A stretch of 64,000 nucleotides of DNA from Paraflavisolibacter caeni (GTDB taxonomy: Bacteria; Bacteroidota; Bacteroidia; Chitinophagales; Chitinophagaceae): contig NZ_JAOTIF010000015.1 in NCBI RefSeq assembly GCF_025628885.1, positions 1 through 64,000 of the forward strand. Direction: 5' to 3'. Below the pieces are notes generated by a model. The model was not told where the DNA came from and searched no databases. It was given only the letters and a program-made list of their open reading frames with translations. Positions 50,983 to 59,380 of the stretch are shown piece after piece (the stretch's first letter is position 1; each line of letters opens with the position of its first letter). A program made the translations under genes and the position numbers.

Positions 50983-51717
50983 ATGGCTTTAGATGTTTTA
51001 TTGCTGACATGTTTGTTGGTAGTTGGTTTTTTGTATGCTTCCGTAGGGCATGGTGGAGCCAGTGGATATATCGCAGTATTTTCCCTGTTTAATATTGCCA
51101 TGCCGGCATATAAGCCCTGGGTTTTGGTCATGAATGTGATCATTGCCAGTATGGCATTTCTCCAATTTTACCGTTCAGGGTACTTTCGGTGGAGCTTGTG
51201 CTGGCCGTTTTTGCTTACTTCAATTCCTGCTGCTTATATAGGATCACAATGGGCTGTCCAAACAAGGTGGTATAATATATTTCTTGGACTGGCACTTATT
51301 TTTCCCGTGATCCGGTTAATTGGATTGCTTCCGCAAGAGCGTCCGAAAGCAGAAAAGGTAAACCTTTCTTTAGCCTTGTTGATTGGTGTTTTTGTTGGCT
51401 TTGCTTCTGGTATGCTCAATATCGGAGGTGGAATTTTTTTAAGTCCTGTCTTAATTATGCTGGCCTGGGCCAATGCTAAGGAATCAGCCGCTGCATCAGC
51501 CTTGTTTATTGTATTCAATTCACTAGCAGGTTTATTAGGAGGGAAATTAAGTGGGTATACCGCCACCACGTCTTCTTACCTTTGGCTTTTTGCCGCCCTG
51601 GTTGGCGGAGCTTTGGGTGCATTTTTGGGAAGCCGGTATTTTCAACAGAAGACAATCCAATATTTGCTGGCATCTGTGCTGGCTATAGCATCTGTAAAAT
51701 TGATTTTCTTTAGCTAA
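50983..51717 (+). CDS. TSUP (TauE/SafE) family membrane protein
   Basis: A 244-residue inner-membrane protein with about eight hydrophobic helices and the two TSUP half-repeats. The first half has ASVGHGGASGYIA and the second has LLIGVFVGFASGMLNIGGGIFLSPVL. The family moves sulfite, sulfonates or other small anions. It begins 4 bases after the rubredoxin gene, and its stop codon overlaps the moaA start by one base, so it is firmly in the nitrate/Moco operon. Nitrite, sulfite or molybdate would be reasonable substrates by context, and none can be chosen from sequence. A second TSUP domain is fused to the siroheme synthase at 61943. Confidence 0.87.
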   Translation: MALDVLLLTCLLVVGFLYASVGHGGASGYIAVFSLFNIAMPAYKPWVLVMNVIIASMAFLQFYRSGYFRWSLCWPFLLTSIPAAYIGSQWAVQTRWYNIFLGLALIFPVIRLIGLLPQERPKAEKVNLSLALLIGVFVGFASGMLNIGGGIFLSPVLIMLAWANAKESAAASALFIVFNSLAGLLGGKLSGYTATTSSYLWLFAALVGGALGAFLGSRYFQQKTIQYLLASVLAIASVKLIFFS

Positions 51718-52679
51718 TGAATGAGGTGATAGATCAATATGGCCGAAGTTTTAAAACCCTTAGGGTGAGTCTACTCAGCAAGTGTAATCTAGGCTGTGTG
51801 TATTGCACTATGGGGGATGAAGAGGTGAAAGAAATAAATACTGGTGCTGCTATAAAAGCATTGTCTCAGGAAAGTTTGCTGAACATTATTGAACGATTAC
51901 ATAGAGAGCTTCAACTGGAAACGGTCCGCCTTACCGGCGGAGAGCCATTATTGTATCCATATTTGAGAGAGGTTATTGCAGGTGTAAAGCAGATAGGGAT
52001 TCCTAAAATAAGGCTGACAACAAATGGTTTTCTACTTGAGCGACAGGCCGAAGGACTCAAGAAGGCAGGCATGCAGTCAATCAATGTTTCACTAGATGCT
52101 CTTGATGAAACCTCTTTCTTTATGATGAGCCGCCGCAACGGTGTACAAAAAGTATTGAATGGCATTAAAGTGGCGCTTGATGCAGGTCTTGAGATAAAGA
52201 TCAACACTGTAGTCATGAAAGACATCAACGATAGGCAAATTTTGCCCTTGCTGGAGTATGCAGGAGCGCAAAATATAAGGATCCGTTTCCTGGAAGTGAT
52301 GGCTATGGGACATTTGTATCATCAAAGAAAAAAGTATTTGCTTACAGAAGATGAAATACTTGAAACAATATGTCAAAAGTATCAGGTAAGCAAGCTAGAA
52401 CGTATGGCTTCGGCAACTTCCAATTACTGGCAAACAAATGCTGGTCATATTTTTGGAATTATAGCTAATGAAAGCGATCCTTTTTGTCATGACTGTAACC
52501 GTTTAAGACTAGATAGTGAAGGCAATATTTATGGTTGCCTGAGCAGCAATCATCCAATTTCTTTAGTTGATGTCCATGATACATCGACCTTACATCAGAA
52601 GTTGCAAAAAGCGCTGAAGCAAAAGCAGGCAGTTCGGTTTACAGGTAGTGAATTGAGTATGTTACAGATAGGTGGATAA
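51717..52679 (+). CDS. moaA: GTP 3',8-cyclase (radical SAM)
   Basis: A 320-residue MoaA that opens the molybdopterin pathway by rearranging GTP, with MoaC completing the step. The radical-SAM cluster cysteines are C23, C27 and C30 (KCNLGCVYC). A second cluster is held by the C-terminal FCHDCNRLRLDSEGNIYGC. The essential C-terminal Gly-Gly tail is present (QIGG). The start overlaps the preceding TSUP stop by one base. It is the first of a moaA-moaD-moaE-SelW-like-mobA run. MoaC is supplied by the moaC-mogA fusion at 34885. Confidence 0.96.
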   Translation: MNEVIDQYGRSFKTLRVSLLSKCNLGCVYCTMGDEEVKEINTGAAIKALSQESLLNIIERLHRELQLETVRLTGGEPLLYPYLREVIAGVKQIGIPKIRLTTNGFLLERQAEGLKKAGMQSINVSLDALDETSFFMMSRRNGVQKVLNGIKVALDAGLEIKINTVVMKDINDRQILPLLEYAGAQNIRIRFLEVMAMGHLYHQRKKYLLTEDEILETICQKYQVSKLERMASATSNYWQTNAGHIFGIIANESDPFCHDCNRLRLDSEGNIYGCLSSNHPISLVDVHDTSTLHQKLQKALKQKQAVRFTGSELSMLQIGG

Positions 52680-52712
52680 AAGTATATTTCAATTTTTAAT
52701 TTCATATCGATC

Positions 52713-52946
52713 ATGAAAGTTCAGGTGTTTGCAGGATTAAAAGAATATTTTGAACCAACTTTCGAGCTAGAAAAGGATGTACAAAGTATTGATGGTTTAA
52801 AACGGCAATTGATCCGGCTAAGGCCTTCATCGGCTGCCCTGTTGGAAAGTTGTCGTTTTGCAGTTAACGATGATTTCGTTGATGTGGATTATGAACTGAA
52901 TGAAGGGGATACAATAGTGATCCTGCCACCCAGCAGTGGAGGGTAG
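52713..52946 (+). CDS. moaD: Molybdopterin synthase sulfur carrier subunit
   Basis: A 77-residue ubiquitin-fold protein ending in the required Gly-Gly (PPSSGG). The C-terminus would be adenylylated and then thiocarboxylated, and donates sulfur to cyclic pyranopterin in MoaE. Family features are VQVFAGLKEYFEP near the N-terminus, CRFAVNDDFVD and LNEGDTIVILPP. It lies 33 bases after moaA and 74 before moaE. The activating enzyme (MoeB/HesA type) is not seen in the window and must be elsewhere. Confidence 0.94.
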   Translation: MKVQVFAGLKEYFEPTFELEKDVQSIDGLKRQLIRLRPSSAALLESCRFAVNDDFVDVDYELNEGDTIVILPPSSGG

Positions 52947-53020
52947 AAGAAAAAGCCGCAGGCAATTGATCATGAGTCAAGCAAACTGACAGGTTTATTT
53001 TCAAATTTTCAAATTATTGC

Positions 53021-53476
53021 ATGTTCATTTCCGAACAACCTTTAGATATCGTAGGTTTATTGGCTAGTGCACACCATCCTAAGGCTGGTGCCCTGGTTTT
53101 ATTTAGTGGAGAGGTGCGAAATCATAACCTGGGAAGGGAAGTGGACTACCTTGAATATGAAGCTTATATTCCCATGGCTTCGAAGTTGATCCGGCAAATT
53201 TTAGATGCTGCGAATGCGAAATGGCCTTTAAATATAGCCATCGCACAGCACCGCATAGGAAAAGTAGCAGTAGGGGAGAGTGCTGTTGTGGTGATTACAG
53301 CCTCCCCGCACCGCCGTGAGGCTTATGAGGCAAACCGCTATATTATTGACCGAATCAAACATGAAGTCCCTATTTGGAAATGCGAGTTCTTTTCTGATGG
53401 GTCCAAAAAATGGGGAGGCAATTGCAACTGTCACGAGGTGACTGGCGATGTGAATAAGCACATTTATGACGTTTAA
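53021..53476 (+). CDS. moaE: Molybdopterin synthase catalytic subunit
   Basis: A 151-residue MoaE, which with MoaD converts cyclic pyranopterin monophosphate to molybdopterin. Motifs include ALVLFSGEVRNHNLGREVDYLEYEAY near the N-terminus, IAQHRIGKVAVGESAVVVI, SPHRREAYEANRYIIDRIK and VPIWKCEFFSDGSKKW with the catalytic lysine in the last two. Length is typical. It belongs to the moaA-moaD-moaE unit, and the next gene starts 24 bases after its stop. Confidence 0.95.
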   Translation: MFISEQPLDIVGLLASAHHPKAGALVLFSGEVRNHNLGREVDYLEYEAYIPMASKLIRQILDAANAKWPLNIAIAQHRIGKVAVGESAVVVITASPHRREAYEANRYIIDRIKHEVPIWKCEFFSDGSKKWGGNCNCHEVTGDVNKHIYDV

Positions 53477-53500
53477 ACAGCGAAAGTAAAGTTCCCATAT

Positions 53501-53809
53501 ATGATGAGTATTACCCCTGGTTCCTCTTCAATGGAAGGTGTAGTGATTATAGAATATTGTCCTAAATGTGGCTGGATGTTGCGTGCAGCCTACATGGCGC
53601 AGGAGTTGCTCACAAGTTTCACCGGCGATATAAAGGGGGTATTACTACGGCCAAGTCAAACTTCAGGTTCGTATACAATTTCAGTAAATGATAAAATCAT
53701 CTTTGACAGGAAGACTAGTGGCCGTTTCCCGGAGATCAAGGAGCTAAAGCAAATGGTTCGGGATGAAGTAGCACCAAACAAAAGTCTGGGTCATAGTGAT
53801 AGAAAATAA
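53501..53809 (+). CDS. SelT/SelW/SelH-like (Rdx family) protein
   Basis: A 102-residue protein of the Rdx family with a thioredoxin-like fold. The redox motif is CPKC (C20 and C23 in IEYCPKCGWMLRAAYMAQELL), with cysteine where some eukaryotic relatives have selenocysteine. SGSYTISVNDKIIFDRK and GRFPEIKELKQMVRD are the other family segments. The function of bacterial members is not settled; redox or metal-linked roles have been suggested. Its position between moaE and mobA implies a link to Moco or molybdoenzyme maturation, but that is only context. Confidence 0.86.
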   Translation: MMSITPGSSSMEGVVIIEYCPKCGWMLRAAYMAQELLTSFTGDIKGVLLRPSQTSGSYTISVNDKIIFDRKTSGRFPEIKELKQMVRDEVAPNKSLGHSDRK

Positions 53810-53847
53810 GCGGTCTTACTCCTAACTTTAACGAAAGGAATTCTGTT

Positions 53848-54429
53848 ATGCAAAATCTTCTTGGCGTTATTTTATGTGGCGGTGAAAGTAAACGGATGGG
53901 AACCGATAAAGGATTAATTCAGCAGGATGGTAAAACCTGGGCTCAAATTGTTGCAAATAAGATCCCTGCCCTTGGCCTTCCGGTTGTCATTTCTATTAAT
54001 GACAGGCAGGTTGAGGATTATGGAAGAATATTTTCATCAGATCATTTGGTGGTAGATAACGTAGATATTAATGGTCCTTTACGCGGACTGTTAACTGTTC
54101 ACCAGAGCTTTCCTCAGAGTGATATCCTGCTATTGGCGTGTGATCTAATTGATATGGATACGGATACGATCCAAAATTTGATCTCTGTTGCCAAAGCTGA
54201 CGAGAATTATGAGTTTTATGTATATGAAAATCATGGCTTAGCTGAGCCTTTCTGTGCCATTTACACTTCCAAAGGGTTAAAATCTGTTTATGACAAAGCG
54301 TTGCAACATGGTTTAACCCAGAATAGCTTCCAGAGTGTTCTTGCAAATGGTAAAACGAAAAGAATTGTGTTGAATAATCCCGATCCTTTCCGAAATTATA
54401 ATACAATGCCTGGGCATCATAAATTTTAA
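53848..54429 (+). CDS. mobA: Molybdenum cofactor guanylyltransferase
   Basis: A 193-residue nucleotidyltransferase that attaches GMP from GTP to Moco, forming the guanine dinucleotide cofactor (MGD). The signature LCGGESKRMGTDKGLI is at the N-terminus, and LLLACDLIDMDT provides the metal-binding aspartate. The nitrate reductase encoded at 45762 belongs to a bis-MGD family, so this gene supplies the right cofactor form. It is the last gene of the nitrate/Moco run and is followed by a 261-base spacer that starts the cysteine genes. Confidence 0.92.
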   Translation: MQNLLGVILCGGESKRMGTDKGLIQQDGKTWAQIVANKIPALGLPVVISINDRQVEDYGRIFSSDHLVVDNVDINGPLRGLLTVHQSFPQSDILLLACDLIDMDTDTIQNLISVAKADENYEFYVYENHGLAEPFCAIYTSKGLKSVYDKALQHGLTQNSFQSVLANGKTKRIVLNNPDPFRNYNTMPGHHKF

Positions 54430-54557
54430 CATTTCATCATTTATCCTCCTAATCTTCATCTCTGGACGACTTTTATAGCAAAAAAGATAGCAATCTCTAA
54501 ATATTTAGTCTACAAGAATGGTGGGTTATCTATTTGACCCCTATCTTTGCAAGCCAA

Positions 54558-54574
54558 TCTACTATTTTTGTAGA
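54558..54574 (+). promoter_or_regulatory. Candidate cysE promoter with overlapping inverted repeat
   Basis: TCTAC-N7-GTAGA at 54558-54574 encloses TATTTTTG (54563-54570), a perfect TAnnTTTG match, so a protein bound there would block the -7 element. A second perfect match, TATCTTTG, is at 54542-54549. The preceding 54,430-54,541 shows nothing else. Confidence 0.45.
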
Positions 54575-54690
54575 GTATAATACATGCAGTCAGCTTATCA
54601 AATACGATGTTGTTGTATGCGCTCGATGCGCTAAAAACTTTCATTTATGTGGACGTACCATCTTCATCTTTCACTTTTTAATACAAATAA

Positions 54691-55635
54691 ATGAGCAAAA
54701 ATACAACCATCGATTTTTCTGCTTCCAATACAAAAAACAATATATCTGCTCAGAACAATGTACTTCTTAACCTGGTGCACCAGAAAGTTGGGCAACAATC
54801 ATTTATAGAACAGTTGATTGAAAACAACTGCAAAAGGCTTAAATACTTTCCGGATAAGCAGACTGCTGAAGATTTTATAGAGAACCTGTTTGAATTTTTA
54901 TTTGTCGGTCAGGCCGAATGTGGTTGTGATCTGAATACATTGACAATCAAGTTAAACCGGCTGAAGAGTACTTTTGCCTCTCTATTATCAGAGGTAATCA
55001 AAAAGGATGCATCGGAGAAGGGTGAAGAAGTGAGCGCACAAACTGAGATATTCTTTGATGCATTGCCAGGCATTTATGAACGTCTATTGAAAGATGCTGA
55101 GGCTATTTTGAAATCTGACCCTGCCGCCCAGAGTATTGAAGAGATCCTGGCTGCCTATCCTGGATTTTTTGCCACCGTGATTTACAGGCTGGCCAATCAA
55201 ATGTGGAAGCAGGGAATATCTATTTTACCCAGGTTCTTTTCGGAATATGCCCATAGTAAAACAGGTATTGACATACATCCGGCAGCACAAATTGGGGAGT
55301 CTTTTTCAATAGACCATGGTACCGGAATAGTGATTGGTGAAACTGTAGTCATAGGAGACGATGTGAAAATATACCAGGGGGTTACCCTTGGCGCATTGAA
55401 TGTATCCAAAGAGAACGCAAGTACCAAGCGTCATCCTACAATAGAAGATAATGTAGTGATTTACTCCGGCGCAACCATTCTGGGTGGGAAAACAATTATT
55501 GGTGCAGGAAGCATTATTGGTGGAAATGTATGGCTTACATACAGCGTACCAGCCAATTCAGTAGTGTATCATAAAAGTGAGGTAAGGGTAAAGGATAAGG
55601 AACCATTTCTTGAACCATTGAATTTTGTGATTTAA
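54691..55635 (+). CDS. cysE: Serine O-acetyltransferase
   Basis: A 314-residue enzyme making O-acetylserine for cysteine synthesis. The last 130 residues are the left-handed beta-helix acyltransferase (GIDIHPAAQIGESFSIDHGTG, GETVVIGDDVKIYQGVTLGAL, RHPTIEDNVVIYSGATILG). The N-terminal 180 residues are a long helical region typical of the plant-like/EpsC-extended CysE group. The C-terminus ends in hydrophobic residues (NFVI), and a terminal isoleucine of CysE inserts into CysK active sites in other bacteria, so a cysteine synthase complex with the next gene is likely. It begins a cysE-cysK-cobA-cysJ-cysI run. Confidence 0.93.
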   Translation: MSKNTTIDFSASNTKNNISAQNNVLLNLVHQKVGQQSFIEQLIENNCKRLKYFPDKQTAEDFIENLFEFLFVGQAECGCDLNTLTIKLNRLKSTFASLLSEVIKKDASEKGEEVSAQTEIFFDALPGIYERLLKDAEAILKSDPAAQSIEEILAAYPGFFATVIYRLANQMWKQGISILPRFFSEYAHSKTGIDIHPAAQIGESFSIDHGTGIVIGETVVIGDDVKIYQGVTLGALNVSKENASTKRHPTIEDNVVIYSGATILGGKTIIGAGSIIGGNVWLTYSVPANSVVYHKSEVRVKDKEPFLEPLNFVI

Positions 55636-55730
55636 TATAAAAGCCTGTATAAAAAAGTCATCCTTAACCATTCAAACGATACCAACAAACAGATTAACAA
55701 ATAAACTACAAAACAAAAACAGCAAACCAG

Positions 55731-56645
55731 ATGAGAGCAAATAACATTTTAGACACTATTGGAAATACGCCTCACGTACGCTTGAATAAGTTATTTGGTA
55801 ACGGACATGAAGTTTGGATCAAGTTGGAAAGAAGTAACCCTGGCGCAAGTATTAAAGATCGCATAGCTCTAGCTATGATTGAAGATGCTGAACAAAAAGG
55901 TATTTTAAACAAAGACAGTGTAATTATTGAACCAACTTCAGGAAATACAGGTATTGGTTTGGCTTTAGTAGCAGCTGTAAAAGGTTATAAGTTGATTCTG
56001 GTGATGCCTGAAAGTATGAGCATTGAACGTAGAAGGCTGATGTCTATCTATGGAGCTGAGTTTGTTTTGACACCTCGTGAAAAAGGTATGAAGGGCGCTA
56101 TTGAAAAAGCAGGAGAGTTGGTTGCCGCTACTCCCAATGCCTGGATGCCCCAACAATTTGATAATGCAGCGAATACAGAAATTCACCGTCGCACTACAGC
56201 AAAGGAAATCCTGGCCGACTTCCCTGAAGGTTTGGATTACGTTATTACAGGGGTAGGCACAGGCGGTCATATTACTGGTGTAGCTGAAGTGTTAAAAGAG
56301 AAATTTCCTTCATTGAAAGTATTAGCTGTTGAACCTGAATTGTCTCCTGTATTAAGCGGGGGAAATCCTGGGCCTCACCCTCTGCAAGGTTTGGGAGCGG
56401 GCTTTGTTCCATCTATACTCAATACTAAAACATTGGATGGAGTAGTTCAGGTAAGTAAAGATGAAGCTTTTGAATATGCTCAGCGCATCGCTAAAGAAGA
56501 AGGCATTCTTGTTGGAATTTCCACTGGTGCTGCCTTGGCTGCTGTTGCTAAAAAGCTCGCAGAAATTCCTGCAGGTTCTAAAGTGTTGACTTTCAATTAT
56601 GACACGGGTGAAAGATACCTGTCTATTGAAGGTTTGTTCCAATAA
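55731..56645 (+). CDS. cysK: Cysteine synthase A (O-acetylserine sulfhydrylase)
   Basis: A 304-residue PLP enzyme joining O-acetylserine and sulfide to cysteine. The PLP-binding lysine is K42 in [12 protein letters not shown], the substrate loop is [11 protein letters not shown], and the phosphate-binding loop is [10 protein letters not shown]. Length and motifs match CysK rather than CysM or cystathionine beta-synthase. It is 95 bases after cysE. A strong hairpin separates it from the siroheme and sulfite reductase genes that would provide its sulfide. Confidence 0.96.
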   Translation: MRANNILDTIGNTPHVRLNKLFGNGHEVWIKLERSNPGASIKDRIALAMIEDAEQKGILNKDSVIIEPTSGNTGIGLALVAAVKGYKLILVMPESMSIERRRLMSIYGAEFVLTPREKGMKGAIEKAGELVAATPNAWMPQQFDNAANTEIHRRTTAKEILADFPEGLDYVITGVGTGGHITGVAEVLKEKFPSLKVLAVEPELSPVLSGGNPGPHPLQGLGAGFVPSILNTKTLDGVVQVSKDEAFEYAQRIAKEEGILVGISTGAALAAVAKKLAEIPAGSKVLTFNYDTGERYLSIEGLFQ

Positions 56646-56677
56646 TAAAAGCAGAATAATCGATTGAAAAGATAACG

Positions 56678-56708
56678 AGCGGAATGTAATTCAATATTAC
56701 ATTCCGCT
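56678..56708 (+). terminator. Hairpin between cysK and cobA copy 2
   Basis: AGCGGAATGTAAT at 56678-56690 pairs perfectly with ATTACATTCCGCT at 56696-56708 around a 5-base loop. Only TC and then ATAATT follow, so it may attenuate rather than fully stop transcription. Confidence 0.65.
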
Positions 56709-56734
56709 TCATAATTAAACCAACCATCTTAAAA

Positions 56735-57574
56735 ATGATCCCTCAAATAGCACAATCAGGTAAAGTGATTCTTGTAGCGGCAGGTCCCGGTGATCCTGAG
56801 TTGCTAACTGTAAAAGCCGCCCGCTGGCTGCAAAAGGCCGAGGTGGTTTTAACTGACCGTCTGGTAAGTGAAGATATTTTGAAACAATATGTTTCACCTG
56901 GGGCAGAAGTAGTATATGTAGGAAAGCAATGCCGCCGCGGAGCTTCTACTCCCCAGTCCACGATCAATGATTTGCTAGTGCAATATGCTGTTCAGGGTAA
57001 ATTAGTAGTACGGCTGAAGGGGGGAGATGTTTCCATCTTTTCTAATATTTTGGATGAGTTGCAAGTGCTATCAGTACACCAGATTCCTTATGAGATAGTT
57101 CCGGGGGTAACTGCTGCTTTAGGTGCCGCTGCTTATAGTGGCATACCTTTAACGGCCCGTAACTATTCAACTGCAGTGCGTTTTCTTACCTATTACAAGT
57201 CAGATATTGTTACAGATGCATATTGGAAAGAACTGGCAAATACGAATGACACTCTTGTATTTTATATGTCGGCGGATACACTAAGTGTATTAGTTGACAA
57301 ACTGATTGAAAACGGAATCACAGCAGATAAACTGTTGGCAGTTGTAGAACAGGCCACAACCCCTCTACAAAATGTTTTTACCTGTAGTTTGAATGAATAC
57401 AAGGAAAAAATTGGTAGCAGATCTTTTTTGTCACCTTCCCTGATTATAATTGGTAAAGTGGTAGCGCTCCATCACCAGTTCGGATGGCAGAAAAATAGTA
57501 ATAGTGGAGAAGAATATTTTGCTCCTGTTGCCGGTAAGTTAGTCGCCTATAAAGACAAAGCTGAGAGAGCATAG
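56735..57574 (+). CDS. cobA: Uroporphyrinogen-III C-methyltransferase (copy 2)
   Basis: A 279-residue SUMT that makes precorrin-2 for siroheme. Motifs are VAAGPGDPELLTVKAARWL, VRLKGGDVSIFS, and PGVTAALGAAAYSGIPLTARN. It differs widely from the copy at 28446, so they are not a recent duplication. The C-terminal 30 residues extend past the usual SUMT end and have no motif that I know. It precedes cysJ and cysI, whose product needs siroheme, and the dehydrogenase for the next step is fused to a transporter at 61943. The arrangement suggests each siroheme enzyme system has its own methyltransferase. Confidence 0.93.
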   Translation: MIPQIAQSGKVILVAAGPGDPELLTVKAARWLQKAEVVLTDRLVSEDILKQYVSPGAEVVYVGKQCRRGASTPQSTINDLLVQYAVQGKLVVRLKGGDVSIFSNILDELQVLSVHQIPYEIVPGVTAALGAAAYSGIPLTARNYSTAVRFLTYYKSDIVTDAYWKELANTNDTLVFYMSADTLSVLVDKLIENGITADKLLAVVEQATTPLQNVFTCSLNEYKEKIGSRSFLSPSLIIIGKVVALHHQFGWQKNSNSGEEYFAPVAGKLVAYKDKAERA

Positions 57575-57648
57575 TAATTACCCGGTTGGAATAGAGGTAC
57601 ATTACACGAGCTCATTTATAACTTTTAAATCACAATAATCAGAAGTTC

Positions 57649-59349
57649 ATGTTAGCATCGCCAAAATTGAAAATGCTGGAAGATTTAATTACTGGTGCCA
57701 CAAAAGAGGAAATTGCTTGGATCAGTGGTTATCTTTCCGGGTTAGCATCGCAGAATGGCGTACCGCAACAGTCCGTTGCAGTTGCGGCCAAACCTGCAGT
57801 TAATAAAATCACGATAGCCTATGGTACAGAGACAGGAAATTCTAAAAAGTTAGCATCTGACTTTGCTGCAAAAGCAAAGAGGAATGGCATCAATGCCAAA
57901 CTGGTGAGTTTAGATCAATATCGCCTGACTGATCTTCCTAAAGAAGAATACTTCCTGGCAGTGATCAGTACACAAGGTGAAGGAGAGCCTCCTGCTTCTG
58001 CAAAGAAATTCTATGATCATATCCACGCCAACGGCTTAAAGCTTGATAAATTAAAGTTTGGTGTATTGGCCCTGGGCGATACTTCTTATCCCTTGTTTTG
58101 CAAAGCTGGCGAGGACGTCGATATTCAATTGAACAAATTAGGAGGCCAGCGCCTGGTAGATTTGAAAAAATGTGATACAGATTACGAAGCCGATGCGGCT
58201 AACTGGTTCTCTAATGTTCTTGAAACGTTAAGTGCTACTCAAACAACAACTCCGGCAGTTGCTGCCCCTGTAAGCGTTAAAAAGCCAACCGGTAAAAAGA
58301 TTTACACAGGTGCCTTACTGAGCAATATTAACCTGAATGACAGAGGTTCTAAGAAAGAAACCCGTCACATTGAGATCGCCGCAGATGATGTTGAGTATCT
58401 GCCTGGTGATGCATTGGGGGTAATCCCTGAAAACCCAATCGGCGTAGTGGAAGCTGTGATTGGTTTGACAAAGGCTGATAGAAATAAACTCATACTTTTT
58501 AGAAACGAAGAAGTTACAGTTCATGATCTTTTGAGGAGAAAGCTGAATATTGGCTTTTTACCCGAGCGTGTGGTAAAGAAATATGCAGCTTTGGTTGGTG
58601 CTGATATTCCTGTAAAAAGGATGGCATTGATGGAATTACTGGACCTTTTCCCATTGAAAGATACTTCACAGATCGAGCTGCTGATAGAGATTCTGGAACC
58701 CCTGGCACCGCGCCTGTATTCTATTTCTTCTTCTCCTGACGCACAAAGCGGGGAGGTGCACCTGACTGTTGCCAGAGATCTTTTTTTGGTAAATGAAGAA
58801 ATCCAGTGCGGTATCTGTTCTGATTACTTATCACATTTAAAACCGGGTGCTACAATAGATTTCTACATTCATAAAAACAATATTTTCCGCCTGCCACAGG
58901 ATGATCGGGATATTATCATGATCGGACCTGGTACAGGTATCGCTCCATTCCGCTCTTTCCTGGCGCATAGAGATGCCATTGGCTCTAGTGGGCGTAACTG
59001 GCTTTTCTTTGGAGACCAGCATTTCGTTACAGACTTCCTATATCAAACCGAATTGCAAAACTGGTTACAAACCGGTGTGCTGACAAAACTGGATGTGGCA
59101 TTCTCCAGGGATCAAAAAGAAAAGATCTATGTGCAGCATAAAATGTTGAAATATGGTGAGGAATTTTATAACTGGCTCAATAATGGCGCATCCATTTATG
59201 TATGCGGTGCTAAAGAACCTATGAGTATTGATGTAGAAGATACGATCCTTCAAATAATTGAAAATCATGGAAACAAGTCAATAGAAGAGGCCGTTCAGTT
59301 CATTGAGCAACTGAAAGAAGAAGGTAGATATGTAAAGGATGTGTATTAA
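57649..59349 (+). CDS. cysJ: Sulfite reductase flavoprotein (NADPH), alpha component
   Basis: A 566-residue diflavin reductase that takes electrons from NADPH to the CysI hemoprotein. The FMN-binding flavodoxin domain spans about 50-190 (IAYGTETGNSKKLA, STQGEGEPPASAK, LGDTSYPLFCKAG). The FAD domain follows (RLYSISSSPDAQSGEVHLTV), and the NADPH domain has IGPGTGIAPFRSFL and ends in VKDVY. It is a little shorter than the 599 residues of E. coli CysJ. It is 75 bases after cobA and 31 before cysI. Confidence 0.95.
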   Translation: MLASPKLKMLEDLITGATKEEIAWISGYLSGLASQNGVPQQSVAVAAKPAVNKITIAYGTETGNSKKLASDFAAKAKRNGINAKLVSLDQYRLTDLPKEEYFLAVISTQGEGEPPASAKKFYDHIHANGLKLDKLKFGVLALGDTSYPLFCKAGEDVDIQLNKLGGQRLVDLKKCDTDYEADAANWFSNVLETLSATQTTTPAVAAPVSVKKPTGKKIYTGALLSNINLNDRGSKKETRHIEIAADDVEYLPGDALGVIPENPIGVVEAVIGLTKADRNKLILFRNEEVTVHDLLRRKLNIGFLPERVVKKYAALVGADIPVKRMALMELLDLFPLKDTSQIELLIEILEPLAPRLYSISSSPDAQSGEVHLTVARDLFLVNEEIQCGICSDYLSHLKPGATIDFYIHKNNIFRLPQDDRDIIMIGPGTGIAPFRSFLAHRDAIGSSGRNWLFFGDQHFVTDFLYQTELQNWLQTGVLTKLDVAFSRDQKEKIYVQHKMLKYGEEFYNWLNNGASIYVCGAKEPMSIDVEDTILQIIENHGNKSIEEAVQFIEQLKEEGRYVKDVY

Positions 59350-59380
59350 TTAAAAACAAACAGTCTCAAAACAAAACCTG

